From NCBI RefSeq assembly GCF_029227915.1, contig NC_079881.1, positions 25,521,501 to 25,585,500 of the forward strand: a DNA stretch of 64,000 bases. The letters are read 5' to 3'. Shown piece by piece: positions 50,201-63,600 of the stretch. Position 1 is the first letter of the stretch, and each line of letters opens with the position of its first letter. The notes under the pieces are model-generated. The model saw only the letters and a program-made list of their open reading frames with translations. It was not told the DNA's origin and ran no database searches. This DNA is from Hydractinia symbiolongicarpus. Lineage: Eukaryota > Cnidaria > Hydrozoa > Anthoathecata > Hydractiniidae. A program made the position numbers and the translations under genes.

Positions 50201-53200
50201 CCCGAACGATTCTTTAAATTATTTTTTCACCACTAAAACGCATGAGACTTGTAGTTTTCAAAAATGATTTCATTTTTGATGAGACGCTGATTAAAAGGAG
50301 TTTAATCGCCGGCAAACGAAAACCCGCGATTTTCCGTATATCACGGACTCGGCCCGTACAGTGAAAAGTATACAAAGAAAGTACCCAGGGAGTAAACTCA
50401 TTGCCCAAACGATTCTTTAAATTACTTTTTCACCAGTAAAACGCATGAGACTTGTAGTTTTCAAAAATGATTTCATTTTTGATGAGACGCTGAATAAAAG
50501 GAGTTTAATCGCCGGCAAACGAAAACCCGCGATTTCCCGTAAATCCCGTGCTTGGCCGTATAGTCGAATGTATACAAAGAAAATACCCAGGGAGTAAACT
50601 CATTTCCCGAACGATTTTTTAAATTATTTCTTCACCACTAAAACGCATGAGACTTGTAGTTTTCAAAAATGATTTCATTTTTTATGAGACGCTGAATAAA
50701 AGGAGTTTAATCGCCGGCAAACAAAAACCCGCGATTTCCCGTAAATCCCGGACTCGGCCCGTATAGTCAAAAGTATACAAAGAAAGTACCCAGGGAGTAA
50801 ACTCATTTCCCGAACGATTCTTTAAATTATTTTTCACCACTAAAACGCATGAGACTTGTAGTTTTCAAAAATGATTTCGTTATTGATGAGACCCTGAATA
50901 AAAGGAGTTTAATCGCCGGCAAACGAAAACCCGCAATTTCCCGTAAATCCCGGACTCGGCCCGTATAGTCAAAAGTATACAAAGAAAGTACCCAGGGAGT
51001 AAACTCATTTCCCGAACGATTCTTTAAATTATTTTTTCACCACTAAAACGCATGAGACTTGTAGTTTTCAAAAATGATTTCATTTTTGATGAGACGCTGA
51101 TTAAAAGGAGTTTAATCGCCGGCAAACGAAAACCCGCGATTTTCCGTATATCACGGACTCGGCCCGTACAGTGAAAAGTATACAAAGAAAGTACCCAGGG
51201 AGTAAACTCATTGCCCAAACGATTCTTTAAATTACTTTTTCACCACTAAAACGCATGAGACTTGTAGTTTTCAAAAATGATTTCATTTTTGATGAGACGC
51301 TGAATAAAAGGAGTTTAATCGCCGGCAAACGAAAACCCACGATTTCCCGTAAATCCCGTGCTTGGCCGTATAGTCGAATGTATACAAAGAAAATACCCAG
51401 GGAGTAAACTCATTTCCCGAACGATTTTTTAAATTATTTCTTCACCACTAAAACGCATGAGACTTGTAGTTTTCCAAAATGATTTCATTTTTGATGAGAC
51501 GATGAATAAAAGGAGTGTAATCGCCGGCAAACGAAAACCCGCGATTTCCCGTAAATCACGGACTCGGCCCGTACAGTGAAAAGTATACAAAGAAAGTACC
51601 CAGGGAGTAAACTCATTGCCCAAACGATTCTTTAAATTACTTTTTCACCACTAAAACGCATGAGACTTGTAGTTTTCAAAAATGATTTCATTTTTGATGA
51701 GACGCTGAATAAAAGGAGTTTAATCGCCGGCAAACGAAAACCCGCGATTTTCCGTATATCACGGACTCGGCCCGTACAGTGAAAAGTATACAAAGAAAGT
51801 ACCCAGGGAGTAAACTCATTTCCCGAACGATTTTTTAAATTATTTCTTCACCACTAAAACGCATGAGACTTGTAGTTTTCAAAAATGATTTCATTTTTTA
51901 TGAGACGCTGAATAAAAGGAGTTTAATCGCCGGCAAACGAAAACCCGCGATTTCCCGTAAATCTCGGACTCTGCCCGTATAGTCAAAAGTATACAAAGAA
52001 AGTACCCAGGGAGTAAACTCATTTCCCGAACGATTCTTTAAATTATTTTTCACCACTAAAACGCATGAGACTTGTAGTTTTCAAAAATGATTTCGTTATT
52101 GATGAGACGCTGAATAAAAGGAGTTTAATCGCAGGCAAACGAAAACCCGCAATTTCCCGTAAATCCCGGACTCGGCACGTATAGTCAAAAGTATACAAAG
52201 AAAGTACCCAGGGAGTAAACTCATTTCCCGAACGATTCTTTAAATTATTTTTTCACCACTAAAACGCATGAGACTTGTAGTTTTCAAAGATGATTTCATT
52301 TTTGATGAGACGCTGATTAAAAGGAGTTTAATCGCCGGCAAACGAAAACCTGCGATTTTCCGTATATCACGGACTCGGCCCGTACAGTGAAAAGTATACA
52401 AAGAAAGTACCCAGGGAGTAAACTCATTGCCCAAACGATTTTTTAAATTATTTTTTCACCACTAAGACGCATGATACTTGTAGTTTTCAAAAATGATTTC
52501 ATTTTTTATGAGACGCTGAATAAAAGGAGTTTAATCGCCGGCAAACGAAAACCCGCGATTTCCCGTAAATCCCGGACTCGGCCCGTATAGTCAAAAGTAT
52601 ACAAAGAAAGTACCCAGGGAGTAAACTCATTTCCCGAACGATTCTTTAAATTATTTTTTCACCACTAAAACGCATGAGACTTGTAGTTTTCAAAAATTTA
52701 TTCATTTTTGATGAGACGCTGATTAAAAGGAGTTTAATCGCCGGCAAACGAAAACCCGCGATTTTCCGTATATCACGGACTCGGGCTGTATAGTCAAAAG
52801 TATACAAAGAAAGCACCCAGGTAGTAAACTCATTTCCCGAACGATTCTTTAAATTATTTTTTCACCACTAAAACGCATGAGACTTGTAGTTTTCAAAAAT
52901 GATTTCATTTTTGATGAGACCTTTTATAAACGGAGTTTAATCACCGGCAAACGAAAACCCGCGATTTGCCGTAAATCCCGGGCTTGACCCGTATAGTCAA
53001 ATGTATACAAAGAAAGTAAACTAGGAGTAAACTCATTTTCCGAACGTTTTTTTAAATTAATTTTTTACCACTAAAACGCATAAGACTTGTAGTTTTCAAA
53101 AACGATTTCATTTTTGATGAGACGCTGAATAAAAGGAGTTTAATCGCCGGCAAACGAAAACCCGCAATTTCCCATAAATCCCAGACTCGGCCCGTATAGT

Positions 53201-56200
53201 CAAAAGTATACAAAGAAAGTACACAGGGAGTAAACTCATTTCCCGAACGATTCTTTAAATTATTTTTTCACCACTAAAACGCATGAGACTTGAACTTTTC
53301 AAAAATGATTTCATTTTTGATGAGACGCTGAATAAAAGAAGTTTAATCGCCGGCAAACGAAAACCCGCGATTTCCCGTAAATCCCGGGCTTGGCCCGTAT
53401 AGTCGAATGTATACAAAGAAAGTACCCAGGGAGTAAACTCATTTCCCGACCGATTTTTTAAATTATGTTTTCACCACTAAGACGCATGATACTTGTAGTT
53501 TTCAAAAATGATTTCATTTTTTATGAGACGCTGAATAAAAGGAGTTTAATCGCCGGTAAACGAAAACCCGCGATTTCCCGTAAATCCCGGACTCGGTCCG
53601 TATAGTCAAAAGTATACAAGGAAAGTACCCAGGGAGTAAACTCATTTCCTGAACGATTCTTTAAATTATTTTTCACCACTAAAACGCATGAGACTTGTAG
53701 TTTTCAAAAATGATTTCGTTATTGATGAGACGCTGAATAAAAGGAGTTTAATCGCCGGCAAACGAAAACCCGCAATTTCCCGTAAATCCCGGACTCGGCA
53801 CGTATAGTCAAAAGTATACAAAGAAAGTACCCAGGGAGTAAACTCATTTCCCGAACGATTCTTTAAATTATTTTTTCACCACTAAAACGCATGAGACTTG
53901 TAGTTTTCAAAAATGATTTCATTTTTGATGAGACGCTGATTAAAAGGAGTTTAATCGCCGGCAAACGAAAACCCGCGATTTCCCGTAAATCCCGTGCTTG
54001 GCCGTATAGTCGAATGTATACAAAGAAAATACCCAGGGAGTAAACTCATTTCCCGAACGATTTTTTAAATTATTTCTTCACCACTAAAACGCATGAGACT
54101 TGTAGTTTTCAAAAATGATTTCATTTTTGATGAGACGCTGAATAAAAGAAGTGTAATCGCCGGCAAACGAAAACCCGCGATTTCCCGTAAATCCCGGGCT
54201 TGGCCCGTTTAGTCGAATGTATACAAAAAAAGTACCCAGGGAGTAAACTCATTTCCCGAACGATTTTTTAAATTATTTTTTCACCACTAAGACGCATGAT
54301 ACTTGTAGTTTTCAAAAATGATTTCATTTTTTATGAGACGCTGAATAAAAGGAGTTTAATCGCTGGCAAACGAAAACCCGCGATTTCCCGTAAATCCCGG
54401 ACTCGGCCCGTATAGTCAAAAGTATACAAAGAAAGTACCCAGGGAGTAAACTCATTTCCCGAACGATTCTTTAAATTATTTTTTCACCACTAAAACGCAT
54501 GAGACTTGTAGTTTTCAAAAATTTATTCATTTTTGATGAGACGCTGATTAAAAGGAGTTTAATCGCCGGCAAACGAAAACCCGCGATTTTCCGTATATCA
54601 CGGACTCGGGCTGTATAGTCAAAAGTATACAAAGAAAGCACCCAGGTAGTAAACTCATTTCCCGAACGATTCTTTAAATTATTTTTTCACCACTAAAACG
54701 CATGAGACTTGTAGTTTTCAAAAATTATTTCATTTTTGATGAGACCTTTTATAAACGGAGTTTAATCACCGGCAAACGAAAACCCGCGATTTGCCGTAAA
54801 TCCCGGGCTTGACCCGTATAGTCGAATGTATACAAAGAAAGTAAACTAGGAGTAAACTCATTTTCCGAACGTTTTTTTAAATTAATTTTTTACCACTAAA
54901 ACGCATAAGACTTGTTGTTTTCAAAAACGATTTCATTTTTGATGAGACGCTGAATAAAAGGAGTTTAATCGCCGGCAAACGAAAACCCGCAATTTCCCGT
55001 AAATCCCAGACTCGGCCCGTATAGTCAAAAGTATACAAAGAAAGTACACAGGGAGTAAACTCATTTCCCGAACGATTCTTTAAATTATTTTTTCACCACT
55101 AAAACGCATGAGACTTGAACTTTTCAAAAATGATTTCATTTTTGATGAGACGCTGAATAAAAGAAGTTTAATCGCCGGCAAACGAAAACCCGCGATTTCC
55201 CGTAAATCCCGGGCTTGGCCCGTATAGTCGAATGTATACAAAGAAAGTACCCAGGGAGTAAACTCATTTCCCGAACGATTTTTTAAATTATTTTTTCACC
55301 ACTAAGACGCATGATACTTGTAGTTTTCAAAAATGATTTCATTTTTTATGAGACGCTGAATAAAAGGAGTTTAATCGCCGGTAAACGAAAACCCGCGATT
55401 TCCCGTAAATCCCGGACTCGGTCCGTATAGTCAAAAGTATACAAGGAAAGTACCCAGGGAGTAAACTCATTTCCTGAACGATTCTTTAAATTATTTTTCA
55501 CCACTAAAACGCATGAGACTTGTAGTTTTCAAAAATGATTTCATTTTTGATGAGACCTTTTATAAACGGAGTTTAATCACCGGCAAACGAAAACCCGCGA
55601 TTTGCCGTAAATCCCGGGCTTGACCCGTATAGTCGAATGTATACAAAGAAAGTAAACTAGGAGTAAACTCATTTTCCGAACGTTTTTTTAAATTAATTTT
55701 TTACCACTAAAACGCATAAGACTTGTAGTTTTCAAAAACGATTTCATTTTTGATGAGACGCTGAATAAAAGGAGTTTAATCGCCGGCAAACGAAAACCCG
55801 CAATTTCCCGTAAATCCCAGACTCGGCCCGTATAGTCAAAAGTATACAAAGAAAGTACACAGGGAGTAAACTCATTTCCCGAACGATTCTTTAAATTATT
55901 TTTTCACCACTAAAACGCATGAGACTTGAACTTTTCAAAAATGATTTCATTTTTGATGAGACGCTGAATAAAAGAAGTTTAATCGCCGGCAAACGAAAAC
56001 CCGCGATTTCCTGTAAATCCCGGGCTTGGCCCGTATAGTCGAATGTATACAAAGAAAGTACCCAGGGAGTAAACTCATTTCCCGAACGATTTTTTAAATT
56101 ATTTTTTCACCACTAAGACGCATGATACTTGTAGTTTTCAAAAATGATTTCATTTTTTATGAGACGCTGAATAAAAGGAGTTTAATCGCCGGTAAACGAA

Positions 56201-59200
56201 AACCCGCGATTTCCCGTAAATCCCGGACTCGGTCCGTATAGTCAAAAGTATACAAGGAAAGTACCCAGGGAGTAAACTCATTTCCTGAACGATTCTTTAA
56301 ATTATTTTTCACCACTAAAACGCATGAGACTTGTAGTTTTCAAAAATGATTTCGTTATTGATGAGACGCTGAATAAAAGGAGTTTAATCGCCGGCAAACG
56401 AAAACCCGCAATTTCCCGTAAATCCCGGACTCGGCACGTATAGTCAAAAGTATACAAAGAAAGTACCCAGGGAGTAAACTCATTTCCCGAACGATTCTTT
56501 AAATTATTTTTTCACCACTAAAACGCATGAGACTTGTAGTTTTCAAAAATGATTTCATTTTTGATGAGACGCTGATTAAAAGGAGTTTAATCGCCGGCAA
56601 ACGAAAACCCGCGATTTTCCGTATATCACGGACTCGGCCCGTACAGTGAAAAGTATACAAAGAAAGTACCCAGGGAGTAAACTCATTGCCCAAACGATTC
56701 TTTAAATTACTTTTTCACCAGTAAAACGCATGAGACTTGTAGTTTTCAAAAATGATTTCATTTTTGATGAGACGCTGAATAAAAGGAGTTTAATCGCCGG
56801 CAAACGAAAACCCGCGATTTCCCGTAAATCCCGTGCTTGGCCGTATAGTCGAATGTATACAAAGAAAATACCCAGGGAGTAAACTCATTTCCCGAACGAT
56901 TTTTTAAATTATTTCTTCACCACTAAAACGCATGAGACTTGTAGTTTTCAAAAATGATTTCATTTTTTATGAGACGCTGAATAAAATGAGTTTAATCGCC
57001 GGCAAACAAAAACCCGCGATTTCCCGTAAATCCCGGACTCGGCCCGTATAGTCAAAAGTATACAAAGAAAGTACCCAGGGAGTAAACTCATTTCCCGAAC
57101 GATTCTTTAAATTATTTTTCACCACTAAAACGCATGAGACTTGTAGTTTTCAAAAATGATTTCGTTATTGATGAGACCCTGAATAAAAGGAGTTTAATCG
57201 CCGGCAAACGAAAACCCGCAATTTCCCGTAAATCCCGGACTCGGCCCGTATAGTCAAAAGTATACAAAGAAAGTACCCAGGGAGTAAACTCATTTCCCGA
57301 ACGATTCTTTAAATTATTTTTTCACCACTAAAACGCATGAGACTTGTAGTTTTCAAAAATGATTTCATTTTTGATGAGACGCTGATTAAAAGGAGTTTAA
57401 TCGCCGGCAAACGAAAACCCGCGATTTTCCGTATATCACGGACTCGGCCCGTACAGTGAAAAGTATACAAAGAAAGTACCCAGGGAGTAAACTCATTGCC
57501 CAAACGATTCTTTAAATTACTTTTTCACCACTAAAAAGCATGAGACTTGTAGTTTTCAAAAATGATTTCATTTTTGATGAGACGCTGAATAAAAGGAGTT
57601 TAATCGCCGGCAAACGAAAACCCGCGATTTCCCGTAAATCCCGTGCTTGGCCGTATAGTCGAATGTATACAAAGAAAATACCCAGGGAGTAAACTCATTT
57701 CCCGAACGATTTTTTAAATTATTTCTTCACCACTAAAACGCATGAGACTTGTAGTTTTCCAAAATGATTTCATTTTTGATGAGACGATGAATAAAAGGAG
57801 TGTAATCGCCGGCAAACGAAAACCCGCGATTTCCCGTAAATCACGGACTCGGCCCGTACAGTGAAAAGTATACAAAGAAAGTACCCAGGGAGTAAACTCA
57901 TTGCCCAAACGATTCTTTAAATTACTTTTTCACCACTAAAACGCATGAGACTTGTAGTTTTCAAAAATGATTTCATTTTTGATGAGACGCTGAATAAAAG
58001 GAGTTTAATCGCCGGCAAACGAAAACCCGCGATTTCCCGTAAATCCCGTGCTTGGCCGTATAGTCGAATGTATACAAAGAAAATACCCAGGGAGTAAACT
58101 CATTTCCCGAACGATTTTTTAAATTATTTCTTCACCACTAAAACGCATGAGACTTGTAGTTTTCAAAAATGATTTCATTTTTTATGAGACGCTGAATAAA
58201 AGGAGTTTAATCGCCGGCAAACGAAAACCCGCGATTTCCCGTAAATCTCGGACTCTGCCCGTATAGTCAAAAGTATACAAAGAAAGTACCCAGGGAGTAA
58301 ACTCATTTCCCGAACGATTCTTTAAATTATTTTTCACCACTAAAACGCATGAGACTTGTAGTTTTCAAAAATGATTTCGTTATTGATGAGACGCTGAATA
58401 AAAGGAGTTTAATCGCAGGCAAACGAAAACCCGCAATTTCCCGTAAATCCCGGACTCGGCACGTATAGTCAAAAGTATACAAAGAAAGTACCCAGGGAGT
58501 AAACTCACTTCCCGAACGATTCTTTAAATTATTTTTTCACCACTAAAACGCATGAGACTTGTAGTTTTCAAAGATGATTTCATTTTTGATGAGACGCTGA
58601 TTAAAAGGAGTTTAATCGCCGGCAAACGAAAACCCGCGATTTTCCGTATATCACGGACTCGGCCCGTACAGTGAAAAGTATACAAAAAAAGTACCCAGGG
58701 AGTAAACTCATTTCCCGAACGATTTTTTAAATTATTTCTTCACCACTAAAACGCATGAGACTTGTAGTTTTCAAAAATGATTTCATTTTTTATGAGACGC
58801 TGAATAAAAGGAGTTTAATCGCCGGCAAACGAAAACCCGCGATTTCCCGTAAATCTCGGACTCTGCCCGTATAGTCAAAAGTATACAAAGAAAGTACCCA
58901 GGGAGTAAACTCATTTCCCGAACGATTCTTTAAATTATTTTTCACCACTAAAACGCATGAGACTTGTAGTTTTCAAAAATGATTTCGTTATTGATGAGAC
59001 GCTGAATAAAAGGAGTTTAATCGCAGGCAAACGAAAACCCGCAATTTCCCGTAAATCCCGGACTCGGCACGTATAGTCAAAAGTATACAAAGAAAGTACC
59101 CAGGGAGTAAACTCATTTCCCGAACGATTCTTTAAATTATTTTTTCACCACTAAAACGCATGAGACTTGTAGTTTTCAAAGATGATTTCATTTTTGATGA

Positions 59201-60650
59201 GACGCTGATTAAAAGGAGTTTAATCGCCGGCAAACGAAAACCTGCGATTTTCCGTATATCACGGACTCGGCCCGTACAGTGAAAAGTATACAAAGAAAGT
59301 ACCCAGGGAGTAAACTCATTGCCCAAACGATTTTTTAAATTATTTTTTCACCACTAAGACGCATGATACTTGTAGTTTTCAAAAATGATTTCATTTTTTA
59401 TGAGACGCTGAATAAAAGGAGTTTAATCGCCGGCAAACGAAAACCCGCGATTTCCCGTAAATCCCGGACTCGGCCCGTATAGTCAAAAGTATACAAAGAA
59501 AGTACCCAGGGAGTAAACTCATTTCCCGAACGATTCTTTAAATTATTTTTTCACCACTAAAACGCATGAGACTTGTAGTTTTCAAAAATTTATTCATTTT
59601 TGATGAGACGCTGATTAAAAGGAGTTTAATCGCCGGCAAACGAAAACCCGCGATTTTCCGTATATCACGGACTCGGGCTGTATAGTCAAAAGTATACAAA
59701 GAAAGCACCCAGGTAGTAAACTCATTTCCCGAACGATTCTTTAAATTATTTTTTCACCACTAAAACGCATGAGACTTGTAGTTTTCAAAAATGATTTCAT
59801 TTTTGATGAGACCTTTCATAAACGGAGTTTAATCACCGGCAAACGAAAACCCGCGATTTGCCGTAAATCCCGGGCTTGACCCGTATAGTCAAATGTATAC
59901 AAAGAAAGTAAACTAGGAGTAAACTCATTTTCCGAACGTTTTTTTAAATTAATTTTTTACCACTAAAACGCATAAGACTTGTAGTTTTTAAAAACGATTT
60001 CATTTTTGATGAGACGCTGAATAAAAGGAGTTTAATCGCCGGCAAACGAAAACCCGCAATTTCCCGTAAATCCCAGACTCGGCCCGTATAGTCAAAAGTA
60101 TACAAAGAAAGTACACAGGAAGTAAACTCATTTCCCGAACGATTCTTTAAATTATTTTTTCACCACTAAAACGCATGAGACTTGAACTTTTCAAAAATGA
60201 TTTCATTTTTGATGAGACGCTGAATAAAAGAAGTTTAATCGCCGGCAAACGAAAACCCGCGATTTCCCGTAAATCCCGGGCTTGGCCCGTATAGTCGAAT
60301 GTATACAAAGAAAGTACCCAGGGAGTAAACTCATTTCCCGACCGATTTTTTAAATTATTTTTTCACCACTAAGACGCATGATACTTGTAGTTTTCAAAAA
60401 TGATTTCATTTTTTATGAGACGCTGAATAAAAGGAGTTTAATCGCCGGTAAACGAAAACCCGCGATTTCCCGTAAATCCCGGACTCGGTCCGTATAGTCA
60501 AAAGTATACAAGGAAAGTACCCAGGGAGTAAACTCATTTCCTGAACGATTCTTTAAATTATTTTTCACCACTAAAACGCATGAGACTTGTAGTTTTCAAA
60601 AATGATTTCGTTATTGATGAGACGCTGAATAAAAGGAGTTTAATCGCCGG
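47250..60650 (-). repeat. Tandem higher-order block: two ~33-monomer copies (~6.7 kb each)
   Basis: Copy one is about 47.25-53.94 kb, copy two about 53.94-60.65 kb. The shift between matching markers changes stepwise. It is 6690 bp for TGGCCCGTTTAGTCG (47511/54201), 5880 bp for GGTAAACG with ACAAGGAAAG (49501/55381 and 49561/55441), 6285 bp for the T4 units at 50214/56499 and 51024/57309, and 6892 bp for CGGACTCGGGCTG (52776/59668) and CCCGACCGATT (53446/60338). The steps equal -4, +2 and +3 monomers, so later gains or losses happened inside each copy. The +3 step is visible as AAATCTCGGACTCTG occurring at 58245 and again 608 bp later. Confidence 0.85.
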
Positions 60651-63600
60651 CAAACGAAAACCCGCGATTTTCCGTATATCACGGACTCGGACCGTATAGT
60701 CAAAAGTATACAAAGAAAGTACACAGGGAGTAAACTCATTTCCCTAACGATACTTTAAATTATTTTTCACCACTAAAACGCATAAGACTTGTAGTTTTCA
60801 AAAACGATTTCATTTTTGATGAGACGCTGAATAAAAGGAGTTTAATCGGCGGCAAACGAAAACCTGCAATTTCCCGTAAATCCCAGACTCGGCCCGTATA
60901 GTCAAAAGTATACAAAGAAAGTACACAGGGAGTAAACTCATTTCCCGAACGATTCTTTAAATTATTTTTTCACCACTAAGACGCATGAGACTTGAACTTT
61001 TCAAAAATGATTTCATTTTTGATGAGACGCTGAATAAAAGAAGTTTAATCGCCGGCAAACGAAAACCCGCGATTTCCCGTAAATCCCGGGCTTGGCCCGT
61101 ATAGTCGAATGTATACAAAGAAAGTACCCAGGGAGTAAACTCATTTCCCGAACGATTTTTGAATTATTTTTTCACCACTAAGACGCATGATACTTGTAGT
61201 TTTCAAAAATGATTTCATTTTTTATGAGACGCTGAATAAAAGGAGTTTAATCGCCGGCAAACGAAAACCCGCGATTTCCCGTAAATCCCGGACTCGGCCC
61301 GTATAGTCAAAAGTATACAAAGAAAGCAACCAGGGAGTAAATTCATTTCCCCAACGATTCTTTAAATTATTTTTCACCACTAAAACGCATGAGACTTGTA
61401 GTTTTCAAAAAGGATTTCGTTATTGATGAGACGCTGAATAAAAGGAGTTTAATCGCCGGCAAACGAAAACCCGCGATTTTCCGTATATCACGGACTCGGC
61501 CCGTACAGTGAAAAGTATACAAAGAAAGTACCCAGGGAGTAAACTCATTGCCCAAACTATTCTTTAAATTACTTTTTCACCACTAAAACGCATGAGACTT
61601 GTAGTTTTCAAAAATGATTTCATTTTTGATGAGACGCTGAATAAAAGGAGTTTAATCGCCGGCAAACGAAAACCCGCGATTTCCCGTAAATCCCGTGCTT
61701 GGCCGTATAGTCGAATGTATACAAAGAAAATACCCAGGGAGTAAACTCATTTCCCGAACGATTTTTTAAATTATTTCTTCACCACTAAAACGCATGAGAC
61801 TTGTAGTTTTCAAAAATGATTTCATTTTTTATGAGACGCTGAATAAAAGGAGTTTAATCGCCGGCAAACGAAAACCCGCGATTTCCCGTAAATCCCGGAC
61901 TCGGCCCGTATAGTCAAAAGTATACAAAGAAAGTACCCAGGGAGTAAACTCATTTCCCGAACGATTCTTTAAATTATTTTTCACCACTAAAACGCATGAG
62001 ACTTGTAGTTTTTAAAAATGATTTCGTTATTGATGAGACGCTGAATAAAAGGAGTTTAATCGCCGGCAAACGAAAACCCGCAATTTCCCGTAAATCCCGG
62101 ACTCGGCCCGTATAGTCAAAAGTATACAAAGAAAGTACCCAGGGAGTAAACTCATTTCCCAAACGATTCTTTAAATTATTTTTTCACCACTAAAACGCAT
62201 GAGACTTGTAGTTTTGAAAAATGATTTCATTTTTGATGAGACGCTGAATAAAAGAAGTTTAATCGCCGGCAAACGAAAACCCGCGATTTCCCGCAAACCC
62301 CGGGCATGGCCCGTATAGTCGAATGTATACAAAGAAAGTACCCAGGGAGTAAACTCATTTCCCGAACGATTTTTTAAATTATTTTTTCACCACTAAGACG
62401 CATGATACTTGTAGTTTTCAAAAATGATTTCATTTTTTATGAGACGCTGAAAAAAAGGAGTTTAATCGCCGGCAAACGAAAATCCGCGATTTCCCGTAAA
62501 TCCCGGACTCGGCCCGTATAGTCAAAAGTATACAAAGAAAGTACCCAGGGAGTAAACTCATTTCCCGAACGATTCTTTAAATTATTTTTCACCACTAAAA
62601 CGCATGAGACTTGTAGTTTTCAAAAATGATTTCGTTATTGATGAGACGCTGAATAAAAGGAGTTTAATCGCCGGCAAACGAAAACCCGCAATTTCCCGTA
62701 AATCCCGGACTCGGCCCGTATAGTCAAAAGTATACAAAGAAAGTACCCAGGGAGTAAACTCATTTCCCGAACGATTCTTTAAATTATTTTTTCACCACCA
62801 AAACGCATGATACTTGTAGTTTTCAAAAATGATTTCATTTTTGATGAGACGCTGAATAAAAGGAGTTTAATCGCCGGCAAACGAAAACCCGCAATTTTCC
62901 GTATATCACGGACTCGGCCCGTACAGTGAAAAGTATACGAAGAAAGTACCCAGGGAGTAAACTCATTGCCCAAACGATTCTTTAAATTATTTTTTCACCA
63001 CTAAAACGCATGAGACTTGTAGTTTTCAAAAATGATTTCATTTTTGATGAGACCTTGTATAAAAGGAGTTTAATCGCCGGCAAACGAAAACCCGCGATTT
63101 GCTGTAAATCCCGGGCTTGACCCGTATAGTCGAATGTATACAAAGAAAGTAAACTAGGAGTAAACTCATTTCCCGAACGATTTTTTAAATTAATTTTTTA
63201 CCACTAAAACGCATAAGACTTGTAGTTTTCAAAAACGATTTCATTTTTGATGAGACGCTGAATAAAAGGAGTTTAATCGCCGGCAAACGAAAACCCGCAT
63301 TTTCCCGTAAATCCCGGACTCGGCCCGTATAGTCAAAAGTATACAAAGAAAGTACACAGGGAGTAAACTCATTTCCCGAACGATTCTTTAAATTATTTTT
63401 TTCACCACTAAAACGCATGAGACTTGTAGTTTTCAAAAATGATTTCATTTTTGATGAGACGCTGAATAAAAGGAGTTTAATCGCCGGCAAACGAAAACCC
63501 GCGATTTCCCGTATATCCTGGAATCAGCCCGTATAGTCGAATGTATACAAAGAAAGTACCCAGAGAGTAAACTCATTTCCCGCACGATTTTTTAAATTAT

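Noticed and set aside
46970-59326. Identical 64-codon frames repeated many times
   Set aside because: All are the same T4 monomer copied by array duplication. Identity follows the DNA repeat, including silent positions, so it is not protein conservation.
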